Origin: Planococcus sp. ISL-109
GTDB lineage: Bacteria > Bacillota > Bacilli > Bacillales_A > Planococcaceae
Reading direction: 5' to 3'
Assembly (NCBI RefSeq): GCF_018613655.1
Contig: NZ_JAGGPW010000019.1
Span: forward strand, 1-64,000
Length of the DNA stretch: 64,000 nucleotides
The position numbers and the translations under genes were made by a program. The first letter of the stretch is position 1; every line of letters begins with the position of its first letter. This document shows positions 8,628 to 17,061 of this stretch, in pieces. Below the pieces are notes generated by a model. That model was not told the origin of the DNA. It did no database searches and saw nothing but the letters and a program-made list of their open reading frames with translations.

Positions 8628-9938
8628 ATGAACCAACAGCAAATTGACTTGGCCCCTTTCTATAAATTCGCTGGAGAGCATGTGGCTGTAGGGATACACG
8701 CCATAGACGGCAAAGGGAAAACCATTTTATATAATCACAAGATGCGTGAAATTGAAGGCTTTGATTTTGAAGAACTCGCCGACCGCTCCTTGCTCGAAAT
8801 GTTTCGCTTCGACCAAACCCAGAGTACATTGCTCCAAGTGCTGACAAGCGGGACACCGATTCTCAATGTCAAACAAACGTATTGGAACCGCAAAGGACAG
8901 GAAATCACGACCATCAATGATAGCTATCCGGTTTATGAGGACGGACGGCTGATTGGTGCCATTGAACTTGCGCGCGATGTGACAACACTCGAGAAAGTTA
9001 TTTACCAGCCTTTAAAAAAATACGAAGAACCGATTACATTCGCCAGTCTGACTGCCATTTCCACCAGCATGAAGACAGTCATTGCCCGAGCACAAAAAGC
9101 CGCTGCGGCAAAACTTCCGGTCCTTCTTGTCGGCGAGTCAGGCACCGGCAAAGAACTGCTAGCAGAAGCGATCCATTCAGCACATGCATCTGGGTTGCCG
9201 ATGCATGTTTTGTATTGCCACGGCACGGATGGCCGCTTAATTGATGCGCTCGGAGAAGAAATCGAGCGCATGCAGCAAGGTACGATTTATTGCGAGCGCA
9301 TCGATTTATTGCCGCGCGCTTTGCAATTGCAGCTGCTTGAAGTGGTCGAGCGCCACGCAGCGAGTGACAGTTATTTTATCGCGAGCGTTGGCGACGACCC
9401 GGTCGAATTGATCGCTTCCGACATTTTGGTGAAAGATCTGTATTATTTCTTTTCGGCGATGACTATTAAGATCGAACCGCTGCGCTACCGAAAAGAGGAT
9501 GTGTTGCCGTTCATCGATGATTATTTCTCCCGCCACCGCATGAAAATCGGTTCGGCTGTGCGCGGTTTGGACGCTGAAGTTGAAAAAATGTTTCTCAGCT
9601 ATAACTGGCCTGGGAACTTGAAAGAGCTGGAACTTTTGCTCGATGAAATCACTTCATTGATTACCACACAAGAAACGGTGACCCCTGATATGCTGCCCTA
9701 CCATTTCAAATACAAGACACAAGGCGGGTCATTGCAGGCGGAAGACTTTCTTGTCCGCTCTGATAAAGACCTGTTGCCGCTCGAAGAATATTTGCAGGAA
9801 GCAGAAATGTATTATTTGCAAAAAGCGATGGACTTGAATGCTGGAAATGTCACAAAAGCAGCGCACGCACTCGGCATGAGCCGTCAAAACCTTCAATACC
9901 GTTTGCGGAAAATCAAAAAAAACGCACAATCGACATAA
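8628..9938 (+). CDS. RocR-like PAS/AAA+/Fis-HTH regulator lacking sigma-54 motifs
   Basis: A 436-residue protein with a PAS-type sensor (about 10-120), an AAA+ domain (about 145-370) and a Fis-type helix-turn-helix (about 395-430, AAHALGMSRQNLQYRLRKI). Layout and position beside rocA suggest control of arginine/ornithine catabolism. Walker A (GESGTGKE, about 169-176) is intact, but the GAFTGA loop is missing altogether. The Walker B equivalent reads TIYCERI (219-225) and the arginine-finger segment reads VKDLYYFF (268-275) without either arginine. It probably neither hydrolyses ATP normally nor contacts sigma-54, like TyrR-type regulators. The ATG at 8628 follows GAGGTG; upstream in-frame codons would place the start inside the promoter. 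Confidence 0.85.
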   Translation: MNQQQIDLAPFYKFAGEHVAVGIHAIDGKGKTILYNHKMREIEGFDFEELADRSLLEMFRFDQTQSTLLQVLTSGTPILNVKQTYWNRKGQEITTINDSYPVYEDGRLIGAIELARDVTTLEKVIYQPLKKYEEPITFASLTAISTSMKTVIARAQKAAAAKLPVLLVGESGTGKELLAEAIHSAHASGLPMHVLYCHGTDGRLIDALGEEIERMQQGTIYCERIDLLPRALQLQLLEVVERHAASDSYFIASVGDDPVELIASDILVKDLYYFFSAMTIKIEPLRYRKEDVLPFIDDYFSRHRMKIGSAVRGLDAEVEKMFLSYNWPGNLKELELLLDEITSLITTQETVTPDMLPYHFKYKTQGGSLQAEDFLVRSDKDLLPLEEYLQEAEMYYLQKAMDLNAGNVTKAAHALGMSRQNLQYRLRKIKKNAQST

Positions 9939-9958
9939 TGCCGATTGTGCGTTTTTTT
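9915..9958. terminator. bidirectional terminator overlapping the regulator stop
   Basis: ACGCACAATCG-acataatgc-CGATTGTGCGT is bounded by A8 and T7. The left arm includes the end of the regulator coding region. It also serves the S1 protein gene on minus. Confidence 0.88.
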
Positions 9959-9964
9959 GATTTC

Positions 9965-10339
9965 TTATTGGCCGGAACGTTTGATCCATTCCTGCATTTT
10001 GTCTTTCAATGAGTTGAAACCTTCTGAGTCACTCTCGTTCACGTGTGATTGAAGAGACTGGCGTGGTTTTTCGCTCTTTTGTGCTGCCGGCGGCTGCTCT
10101 TGCAACGCGCGGATCGACAAGCTGATTTTTTTCGATTTGTCGTCGACGTCCAATACTTTAACGTCTACTTCTTGGCCTACAGCCAAGTATTCGCTGACTT
10201 CTTTTACGTAGCCATGCGTGATTTCTGAAATGTGGACAAGCCCTTGTGTTTGGTCATCCAAAGCTACGAAAGCCCCGTATGGTTGAATTCCTGTTACTTT
10301 ACCGGAGACCTTATCTCCTGTTTGATACGTTTTTGTCAT
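9965..10339 (-). CDS. yugI: S1-domain general stress protein (GSP13/YugI)
   Basis: A 124-residue protein with one S1 RNA-binding domain at residues 5-78 (KVTGIQPYGAFVAL, GLVHISEI) and a polar tail. It matches the small ribosome-associated stress protein YugI/GSP13 of Bacillus in length and layout. It is expected to bind RNA or ribosomes under stress. The ATG follows AGGAGCGGTTAACT. A single gene between a bidirectional terminator and the large membrane protein gene. Confidence 0.9.
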   Translation of the reverse strand: MTKTYQTGDKVSGKVTGIQPYGAFVALDDQTQGLVHISEITHGYVKEVSEYLAVGQEVDVKVLDVDDKSKKISLSIRALQEQPPAAQKSEKPRQSLQSHVNESDSEGFNSLKDKMQEWIKRSGQ

Positions 10340-10397
10340 AGTTAACCGCTCCTAGTCTTTTATCTAAATTACCGTCTACACCTCTTGGCATCTGTAT

Positions 10398-10403
10398 ATT
10401 ATA
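10398..10403 (-). promoter_or_regulatory. extended -10 promoter of yugI
   Basis: On the minus strand TGCTATAAT provides a perfect -10 with a TGn extension. No good -35 is visible. The start would lie about 50 nt upstream of the coding region. Confidence 0.5.
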
Positions 10404-10428
10404 GCACAGGTTATCTGAAATAGTAAAA

Positions 10429-12957
10429 TCAGTAGTTAGGAAAGTGTTCAAATCGCCAGCCGCTTTCCGTTTCGACCATCTGCAAAAACTCGTACCATTG
10501 CTCTCCCGCCTCTGTTTCATAACGGATTTGCAGGTTCCCAACGGTGGTTCCTTGCACATTCAAGTCCGAAGCGGAGAATGCCATCGATTCTATATTTTCG
10601 AATCCGGCCACCTGGTGGCTGCTGGCATAATTACGCCAAAAATCCACATCCGTTTCTTCCCCTGAAATCCGCAGCAATTGATTAACGACCTCACCATCTT
10701 CTTCATCCACCGCGTGCAGCAATGCATAAACAACTACTAAAGGTGAGGTATCTGCCGGAATTTTTTTACCTTCCTTCAATTGTGTATAGGCATCTCGCCC
10801 TTGCTGCTCCAATGCCAAATTACGCCCCTCAACATATTCCCTCTGCTCGTATTGAATCAACCAAATATGGTCGATTTCCGTGACGAGTTTAAGCTGATGC
10901 GGATTCGTCTGATGCGTATACTCGGTTTGGCCGTCGTATGCCAAGCTTGGATGAAGCACCACTTTCTCCACGATGCGCTGCTCTTGGTCTGTAATCTCGA
11001 CCCATAAAACTTTTTCGGTCAGTTCCGGCAGCGCTTCCCAATTAGCGGCATACTCTTCAAGGCTCGGCTTGAGTGCGCTATCGCTTTGCAGGTGCCACAT
11101 CGTTTCAGCGTCTTGCTGTTGATTGGCATAAAAATAAAGCAGGTAGATATCCATCGGCTGCATACCCGCTAATAGATTACGGTCGTGTGAATCAGCAAAA
11201 CGCGCGTACAATTGTTCCACGCGCCCATAGTCAAAATCCGTCAAATCCAAGATTTCAGACTCCAGCGGAAAATCGCCATTCGGCAGCGTCGCCTTTAAAT
11301 CCCCGTTTCGAACAAGATGGTGCATTTCCAGGATCGTTCCGTATTCCAACGCGTCAAGCGTTGCGGAATTCCGCCAATTGCTGTCTTCCATTTCCTCGAT
11401 CACCGGCAATAAAATCACTGCCGCCGCATCGAACAAAGTGAGAGATCTCCACAGCGTGCGGATTTCCGGCTTTACTTGCCCGTCTTCATAAATCTCGCTC
11501 TCCGCACCTTTAACAATCTGCCAAAAGGTTTGCTCATACATCACTTCAAGGTCGGGTTTCAATACACTGTCAGTCGGCTCATCCATAAGAAGGTATTGCA
11601 TCGTATGCAAACTTTCAATGAGAAAATGCGGCTCCACCAGCCAGCCGCCTTCATCAAAATACGGATAGTTGGTTAATAGCTGCAAATAACGGTTCGCGAA
11701 AGAATGCGCATGAAATTGCGGAAGACGCTGCAATAAATTTGTGTTGCGTGTAGTCAAATACAGTTGGTCAGAATTCGCCAATCGGAAATTCAATCCGTAT
11801 TCCGGCCATGAGGTGAGCAGCTGAGACAATTCTTCGGGGGCGTCTGACATATCATTCAATAATAGCGGCGGATTGGCATACGCTTCTGATTGTGCGGCCA
11901 ACTGTTGCTGATGGTCTTGCAAAATGCCTTGCGCAAAACTTTGCAGTTCACCAGTCTTCTCTATGTACAGCTGCAAAAAGCGATCCACTTCCGCTGTCAA
12001 CATGTTGCCGGAATTTTCTACTAGCCCGGCCATGCCCTTCGGTGTTTCGACCATCCATAGCAATTCCTTCACTTGGTTTTGAAAAGCTTCGGCATCGTCT
12101 TGCTGTGCTTTCAAATTGCTGGTGCCGAACACGGTTTCTTTTTGACGGTCCGCAGCTGAGACGTATTGAAAACTGCTATATTCGTCTTCCGTTAAACCGA
12201 GGCGCTGTTTGGCAGCTTCCCGCGTATCCACATATTGCTGCTCCATGTCTTCAGCCATTTCCGTGGTCAATTGGCCTTCTTGCGCTTGCCCGTCAGACGG
12301 CAGGCGAAAGGTATCGATAAAAAATGAAGCCCCGACCATTACAGCGAGCAGCGCGAGAGAAGCCCCGACGAGCCAAATGACCGGTTTTTTCACTTTTTGC
12401 TCTTTGTGAGGCGGTTTTTGAACGTCGGCTGCGACAGGTTCAGCAGGCATGTTCAAACTCGGCAGCTTTATGCGCGTATAGGATTTCGCCAAAAACTCCA
12501 GGCGCTGCGTAAGTTCTTGCGCGTCTGTTAACGCCAGTTTGATGAGCAATTTTTCATGCGCAGTTTCCACTAACTCGACCGCCATTTGTTCATCCAACTC
12601 GAGTATTCGAGCGGCAACGGGAAATGATTTACCGTTAACGAGATGGAGCACAACGAGCATTCGCTGTCGTTGCGGAAGCTCCTGAATTGCCTGATGGGTA
12701 TCCCGGTCTTCCTGAAAACCGAGCAAAGCCCCGTCGTTCGGCTCTCCAATGTGACTTGATAATTCCGCAGCGGCTTCCTGATATAGCGTTAATGCTGCCC
12801 CGTCTCCAGGTGGGACTTGAGTTTTCAACCGCTCAACAATTTGGTGAAGAAAAACGCTCGAATCTTGATCGGCTAATCCATTTTGGTAGCCGAAACGCCA
12901 TAATCCCTCCATTTCTGACTGCTTGATATGGTCCTTCTGTATCCCGTTTGCTGGCAT
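10429..12957 (-). CDS. large single-pass membrane protein with sigma-70 region-4-like N-terminus
   Basis: An 842-residue protein not recognised as a named family. Residues about 88-145 (QAIQELPQRQRMLVVLHLV through VETAHEKL) read like sigma-70 region 4 or a related helix-turn-helix. A lysine-rich stretch then leads into one transmembrane helix (about 190-213), so the N-terminus should be cytoplasmic. The remaining 620 or so residues would be outside, mostly polar and helical without a recognised motif. No region-2 core is obvious. The layout suggests a membrane-tethered regulator or sensor, but this is inference. The start is uncertain: the ATG has GAGGG almost adjacent, and an alternative ATG lies 15 codons in. 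It appears monocistronic. Confidence 0.75.
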   Translation of the reverse strand: MPANGIQKDHIKQSEMEGLWRFGYQNGLADQDSSVFLHQIVERLKTQVPPGDGAALTLYQEAAAELSSHIGEPNDGALLGFQEDRDTHQAIQELPQRQRMLVVLHLVNGKSFPVAARILELDEQMAVELVETAHEKLLIKLALTDAQELTQRLEFLAKSYTRIKLPSLNMPAEPVAADVQKPPHKEQKVKKPVIWLVGASLALLAVMVGASFFIDTFRLPSDGQAQEGQLTTEMAEDMEQQYVDTREAAKQRLGLTEDEYSSFQYVSAADRQKETVFGTSNLKAQQDDAEAFQNQVKELLWMVETPKGMAGLVENSGNMLTAEVDRFLQLYIEKTGELQSFAQGILQDHQQQLAAQSEAYANPPLLLNDMSDAPEELSQLLTSWPEYGLNFRLANSDQLYLTTRNTNLLQRLPQFHAHSFANRYLQLLTNYPYFDEGGWLVEPHFLIESLHTMQYLLMDEPTDSVLKPDLEVMYEQTFWQIVKGAESEIYEDGQVKPEIRTLWRSLTLFDAAAVILLPVIEEMEDSNWRNSATLDALEYGTILEMHHLVRNGDLKATLPNGDFPLESEILDLTDFDYGRVEQLYARFADSHDRNLLAGMQPMDIYLLYFYANQQQDAETMWHLQSDSALKPSLEEYAANWEALPELTEKVLWVEITDQEQRIVEKVVLHPSLAYDGQTEYTHQTNPHQLKLVTEIDHIWLIQYEQREYVEGRNLALEQQGRDAYTQLKEGKKIPADTSPLVVVYALLHAVDEEDGEVVNQLLRISGEETDVDFWRNYASSHQVAGFENIESMAFSASDLNVQGTTVGNLQIRYETEAGEQWYEFLQMVETESGWRFEHFPNY

Positions 12958-13099
12958 GCCCTCATCAGCTCACTTCCGCACAAATTTCCTTTTATTTCTA
13001 TTATACAAAAGAAAATCATTCCCTCTTTAAATAATTCTATTTTTTTTAGGAACGCTCGTGTAAAATAGGGAAATCCAATCGATTTAGGGGGAACTAATT

Positions 13100-14437
13100 A
13101 TGAAAGCACGTGAACAATGGACGTCCAAGATCGGTTTTATTCTCGCAGCAGCCGGAAGCGCAATCGGGCTCGGGGCGATCTGGAAGTTCCCATACGAAAC
13201 CGGAGCGAACGGAGGCAGCGTCTTTATTTTGCTGTTTATCCTGAGCACCGTCTTGATCGGCTTGCCGATTTTGCTCGCTGAATTTGTTATCGGGCGCCGC
13301 AGCCAGATGGATGCTGTCAGCGGACTCAAAAAACAAGCACCCGGAAAGCCGTGGTATTTGATCGGCTGGTCCGGATTTATTTTTTCTTTCCTCATTCTGT
13401 CTTTCTACAGTGTAGTCGGCGGCTGGGTGCTGTCGTACCTATTCCGCGCCGTCACTTTGCAGCTTTCGGGTCTCGACGACGATAATTTCGCCAATCTTTT
13501 CGGCGGCATCATCAGCAACCCTTGGGAAGTGCTGATTGCCCAAGCCGCATTTATGGCCTTGACGGTTTGGATCGTCGAGCGCGGTATCAAATCGGGGATT
13601 GAGCGTGCCAGCAAAATCATGATGCCGGCCTTGTTGATTTTCTTCGTCATTTTAATGATCCGCGCGTTGACACTTGACGGGGCCATGGAAGGCGTTCGCT
13701 TCATGTTCGTGCCGGATTGGTCATACTTCAATTTCGAAACGGCTCTCGTTGCATTAGGGCAAGCCTTCTTCTCCTTGAGTGTCGGTGTCGCCGGGATGAT
13801 TACGTACGCATCTTATTTAAAAAAATCCGAGAACTTGACGCGTTCTGCAGTGAGCGTCGTATCGCTCAACATCCTCATTTCCATCATGGCGGGCTTGATC
13901 ATCTTCCCGGCGGTGTTTGCACTCGGATACACGCCGGACCAAGGACCTGGACTAGTGTTCATCATCTTACCAGCTGTTTTTGACCAATTGTTCATGGGAC
14001 AATTTCTGATCATCATTTTCTTTATCCTTCTATTGTTTGCGACTTTGACTTCATCGATTTCAATGTTGGAAATCACTGTTTCGATCGCCGTCAAAAACAA
14101 ATACGACCGCCGTCGCCGCTTGGCATGGATCATCGGCTTGGCCATTTTTGTTGTCGGGATTCCGAGTGCCCTGTCGTTCGGCGTCATGAGTGAATCGGTG
14201 TTCTTCGGCTATACATTCTTTGATTTCGTCGACATTTTGACCAGCCGGATCGGGCTGCCGCTCGGTGCATTGTTCATTTCCTTGTTTGCAGGCTATGTCC
14301 TGACAAACAAAGATGCACATGACGAGCTGACACAACAGACGACTTGGGTCGAAGTCTGGCGCATACTTGTCCGTTACGTAGCACCGATTGCTATTGTTGT
14401 CGTGTTCATCAACGGAATCATCGACATTTTTTCCTAA
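13100..14437 (+). CDS. sodium-dependent transporter, NSS/SNF family
   Basis: A 445-residue transporter with eleven to twelve hydrophobic segments. The TM1 signature KIGFILAAAGSAIGLGAIWKF provides the sodium and substrate contacts of the LeuT fold. It imports an amino acid or related solute with Na+; the substrate is unknown. The ATG at 13100 follows AGGGGGAACTAATT. No small MetS-like partner gene is seen after it, unlike the second NSS system in this window. It is followed by a short XRE-type gene with its own promoter. Confidence 0.92.
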   Translation: MKAREQWTSKIGFILAAAGSAIGLGAIWKFPYETGANGGSVFILLFILSTVLIGLPILLAEFVIGRRSQMDAVSGLKKQAPGKPWYLIGWSGFIFSFLILSFYSVVGGWVLSYLFRAVTLQLSGLDDDNFANLFGGIISNPWEVLIAQAAFMALTVWIVERGIKSGIERASKIMMPALLIFFVILMIRALTLDGAMEGVRFMFVPDWSYFNFETALVALGQAFFSLSVGVAGMITYASYLKKSENLTRSAVSVVSLNILISIMAGLIIFPAVFALGYTPDQGPGLVFIILPAVFDQLFMGQFLIIIFFILLLFATLTSSISMLEITVSIAVKNKYDRRRRLAWIIGLAIFVVGIPSALSFGVMSESVFFGYTFFDFVDILTSRIGLPLGALFISLFAGYVLTNKDAHDELTQQTTWVEVWRILVRYVAPIAIVVVFINGIIDIFS

Positions 14438-14468
14438 TTCCGTTGTTTGAAAAATGCCACAACTCTTT

Positions 14469-14498
14469 TTGTAAGCTGGGGCTTCCACGTGGTATGAT
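14469..14498 (+). promoter_or_regulatory. promoter of the small XRE gene
   Basis: TTGTAA (14469-14474) and TATGAT (14493-14498) are 18 bp apart, upstream of the TTG start at 14540. Confidence 0.45.
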
Positions 14499-14539
14499 AG
14501 AGCTAGAAGAAAGTTTTTAATGAAAAGGAGTGTATCGCT

Positions 14540-14755
14540 TTGAAAAAAGATTTGCACACCCAATTGAAAATGCTGCGGGAAGAACGCAACCTGTCACTTG
14601 ACGACTTGTCTTTAAAGACACGCATCGGCACAGCACGCCTCGAATCCTATGAAAGTGGCGAAGAAGTACCCTCTGTCCAAACCATTCTCGTCTTGTCAAA
14701 TGCACTGGAAGTACCTGCTTCCAATTTGCTTGACGGACTGGAAGCACCAAAATAA
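14540..14755 (+). CDS. small XRE-family helix-turn-helix protein
   Basis: A 71-residue protein that is essentially one Cro/C1-type helix-turn-helix: LKMLREERNLSLDDLSLKTRIG followed by LESYESGEEVPSVQT and a leucine-rich last helix. It should bind DNA, but the target is unknown; no operator is evident. The TTG start at 14540 follows AAAAGGAGTG. It has its own promoter and a strong terminator, so it is an independent unit between the NSS transporter and patB. Confidence 0.88.
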   Translation: MKKDLHTQLKMLREERNLSLDDLSLKTRIGTARLESYESGEEVPSVQTILVLSNALEVPASNLLDGLEAPK

Positions 14756-14788
14756 AAAAGCTTCGGCAATTGCCGAAGCTTTTTTTAT
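14754..14788 (+). terminator. terminator after the XRE gene
   Basis: The stem AAAGCTTCGGCA-AT-TGCCGAAGCTTT is followed by a T run, directly after the stop codon. Confidence 0.9.
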
Positions 14789-14983
14789 TTGCCTTATTTT
14801 ACTACTGCACTCAGTTTCATCTCCACAGCCAAGACTTATAGGAAACGGCCATGCATTTCCCTGACGGAATTCTCCGCGCACTTCAGTTCATTCTGGCAAT
14901 GTCCATTTGTTTTTCACCTATCATTCCTGGAGCAGAAACCGCTATACTATTTATAGAAACCAAAAAGAAAAGAGGAGATTGCC

Positions 14984-16168
14984 TTGAGTTTGTTCGAACG
15001 AGTGCACGATCGCAGGGATAGCCGCTCGGTTAAATGGGAGCGGATGGAGAAAGTCTATGGAATTGGTGATGCATCCGATATTTTGCCGATGTGGGTCGCT
15101 GACATGGACTTCCCTGCGCCACCTGCAGTGACGGACGCTTTGCGCGAGCGATTGGAACATCCGATTTTCGGTTATTCATATATATGCGAAGAGTGCAAAA
15201 CCGCAGCAGCCAACTGGCAGAAAAAGCGCCATGGCTTATCGATTGATACCGACTGGATGCTGTTCCATCAAGGCGTTATCCCAGCGATGGCGAGCATCAT
15301 CGATGTGTTTACAACTCACGGCGACAAAGTGCTCGTCACGCCGCCCGTTTATCCGCCGTTTTTCTCTATCCCGAAAAACCTCGGCCGCGATGTGCTGTAT
15401 TCAGAGTTGAAAGAGCAAGATGGCGAGTACACGATCGACTTCGCAGATTTCGAAGACAAACTTCAAGATGCGCGCTTGTTCATCTTATGCAATCCCCATA
15501 ACCCGGGCGGGAAACTTTGGACCTCAGCAGAACTGGAACACATCATCCGATTATGTGCACAGCACGACGTATTGATCCTATCAGATGAGATCCATAGCGA
15601 CCTGATCCATCAAGGCGAAATCCATATTCCTCTGCTGTCGGTCGCCGGCAGTGAGCGCGACCGCATATTCACTTGCCTGGCTCCGACGAAGACGTTCAAC
15701 TTGGCCGGCATTCAAGCAGCGATGATCGTGGCAGCCGATCCTCATAAGCGCAACTTGCTGGATAAGCATATGCAGGCGCATGGTACGGGTTCATTGAACG
15801 CATTCGCTCCGGTCGCCTGGAAAGCCGCTTATGAAGAAGGCGAGCCATGGCTTGACGAATTGCTCGACGTCCTATCCAGCCATATCAGCTTTGCAGTGGA
15901 ACGCCTTGAGCGTGAAGTGCCGGGCTTGAAAATCAACAAGCCGCAATCGACGTATTTATTATGGATTGATTACCGGGCGCTAGGCCTTTCTGAAGACGAA
16001 GCGATGCAGCGTTTGCTAAGGGATGGAAAAGTCGCGCTCGAAGCGGGTTCGAAATACGGGGAATCCGGACGCGGATTTTTGCGTATGAACATCGCTTGCC
16101 CGAGAACCACTTTAGAAGACGGCATCAGCCGGGTCATCCGCGCACTGGGCACCGACTACAACACGTAA
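14984..16168 (+). CDS. patB: PatB/MalY-type PLP C-S lyase (cystathionine beta-lyase)
   Basis: A 394-residue fold-type I aminotransferase-like enzyme. LPMWVADMDFPAPPAV near the N-terminus and the PLP lysine in LAPTKTFNLAGIQ are characteristic of PatB/MalY. It would cleave cystathionine or cysteine to pyruvate, ammonia and homocysteine or sulfide; aminotransferase side activity is possible. The TTG start at 14984 follows AGAGGAGATTGCC. B. subtilis patB also sits close to the mrp region, which supports the name. Confidence 0.9.
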   Translation: MSLFERVHDRRDSRSVKWERMEKVYGIGDASDILPMWVADMDFPAPPAVTDALRERLEHPIFGYSYICEECKTAAANWQKKRHGLSIDTDWMLFHQGVIPAMASIIDVFTTHGDKVLVTPPVYPPFFSIPKNLGRDVLYSELKEQDGEYTIDFADFEDKLQDARLFILCNPHNPGGKLWTSAELEHIIRLCAQHDVLILSDEIHSDLIHQGEIHIPLLSVAGSERDRIFTCLAPTKTFNLAGIQAAMIVAADPHKRNLLDKHMQAHGTGSLNAFAPVAWKAAYEEGEPWLDELLDVLSSHISFAVERLEREVPGLKINKPQSTYLLWIDYRALGLSEDEAMQRLLRDGKVALEAGSKYGESGRGFLRMNIACPRTTLEDGISRVIRALGTDYNT

Positions 16169-16180
16169 AAGACTGTATAG

Positions 16181-16214
16181 AAAAAAGCTATCGAGAACTT
16201 CGATAGCTTTTTTC
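16181..16214. terminator. bidirectional terminator between patB and the cyclophilin gene
   Basis: AAAAAAGCTATCGA-gaact-TCGATAGCTTTTTT, lying between the two convergent stop codons. Confidence 0.88.
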
Positions 16215-16931
16215 TTATGGCTCGATGATGTCGATCGATTCGATGACGATGTCTTCAAGTGGTTTGTCCTGTGCATTCTTTTCAACAGCGGCAATGGCAT
16301 CGACGATTTCCAAGCCCTCTTCGACTTGTCCGAAGACGGTATGCGCGCCGTCAAGCCAAGGCGTCCCGCCCATTTCTTGATAAGCTGAGGCAACTTCTTC
16401 AGGATAATCAGCGACACTGCCATCTGGAACTGCGCCTGCCTGGACGATAAAGAACTGGCTGCCGTTCGTGCCCGGCCCAGCATTTGCCATGGATAGTGCA
16501 CCATGGAAATTGAACAGCCGGTCGCTGAATTCATCTTCAAATGTTCCTCCGTAAATGCTTTCTCCGCCACTTCCTGTGCCTGTCGGATCTCCACCTTGCA
16601 ACATGAAGTTCTCAATGATGCGGTGGAAGATGACGCCGTCATAATAGCCTGATTCTGCATGTCCAAGGAAATTCTCCACCGTTTTCGGTGCAATTTCCGG
16701 GAACAGGCGGATGCGGAGCGTGCCTTCTGATGTATGCATGTCCACTAAAGTTTCTTCTGTAACGCCTTCCGTAAGCTGCGGGTAGCTTGCCGGTTCAGAA
16801 GAAGATTGTGCTTCTTCGGTTTGGTTTGTTTGGTCTGTTTGGTCTGTTTGCACTTGTTCTTCCGCAGTTCCGCATGCCGCCAAGACGACCGCTGCCACTG
16901 CAATGAGCATAATCCATAAAGTTTTTTTCAT
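16215..16931 (-). CDS. cyclophilin-type peptidyl-prolyl isomerase, lipoprotein
   Basis: A 238-residue protein with a lipoprotein signal peptide ([20 protein letters not shown], cysteine 20 as lipid anchor). A Gln/Thr/Asp-rich linker (about 25-50) contains a short repeat, followed by a full cyclophilin domain. [19 protein letters not shown] and NGSQFFI carry the catalytic and substrate residues. It should isomerise prolyl bonds in proteins outside the membrane. The ATG follows a GGGGTGAATTG ribosome binding site. Monocistronic, convergent with patB. Confidence 0.92.
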   Translation of the reverse strand: MKKTLWIMLIAVAAVVLAACGTAEEQVQTDQTDQTNQTEEAQSSSEPASYPQLTEGVTEETLVDMHTSEGTLRIRLFPEIAPKTVENFLGHAESGYYDGVIFHRIIENFMLQGGDPTGTGSGGESIYGGTFEDEFSDRLFNFHGALSMANAGPGTNGSQFFIVQAGAVPDGSVADYPEEVASAYQEMGGTPWLDGAHTVFGQVEEGLEIVDAIAAVEKNAQDKPLEDIVIESIDIIEP

Positions 16932-17061
16932 ATCAATTCACCCCGCTTTATTCTAGCATAGAATATTTCGGAATACAGCGGTATTTAATTCTCCTTTTTT
17001 CGGATAGCGAACTATTATATAATATAGGAAGAGTTTTGCTTTCAGAAAGAAGGGGTTCCAA

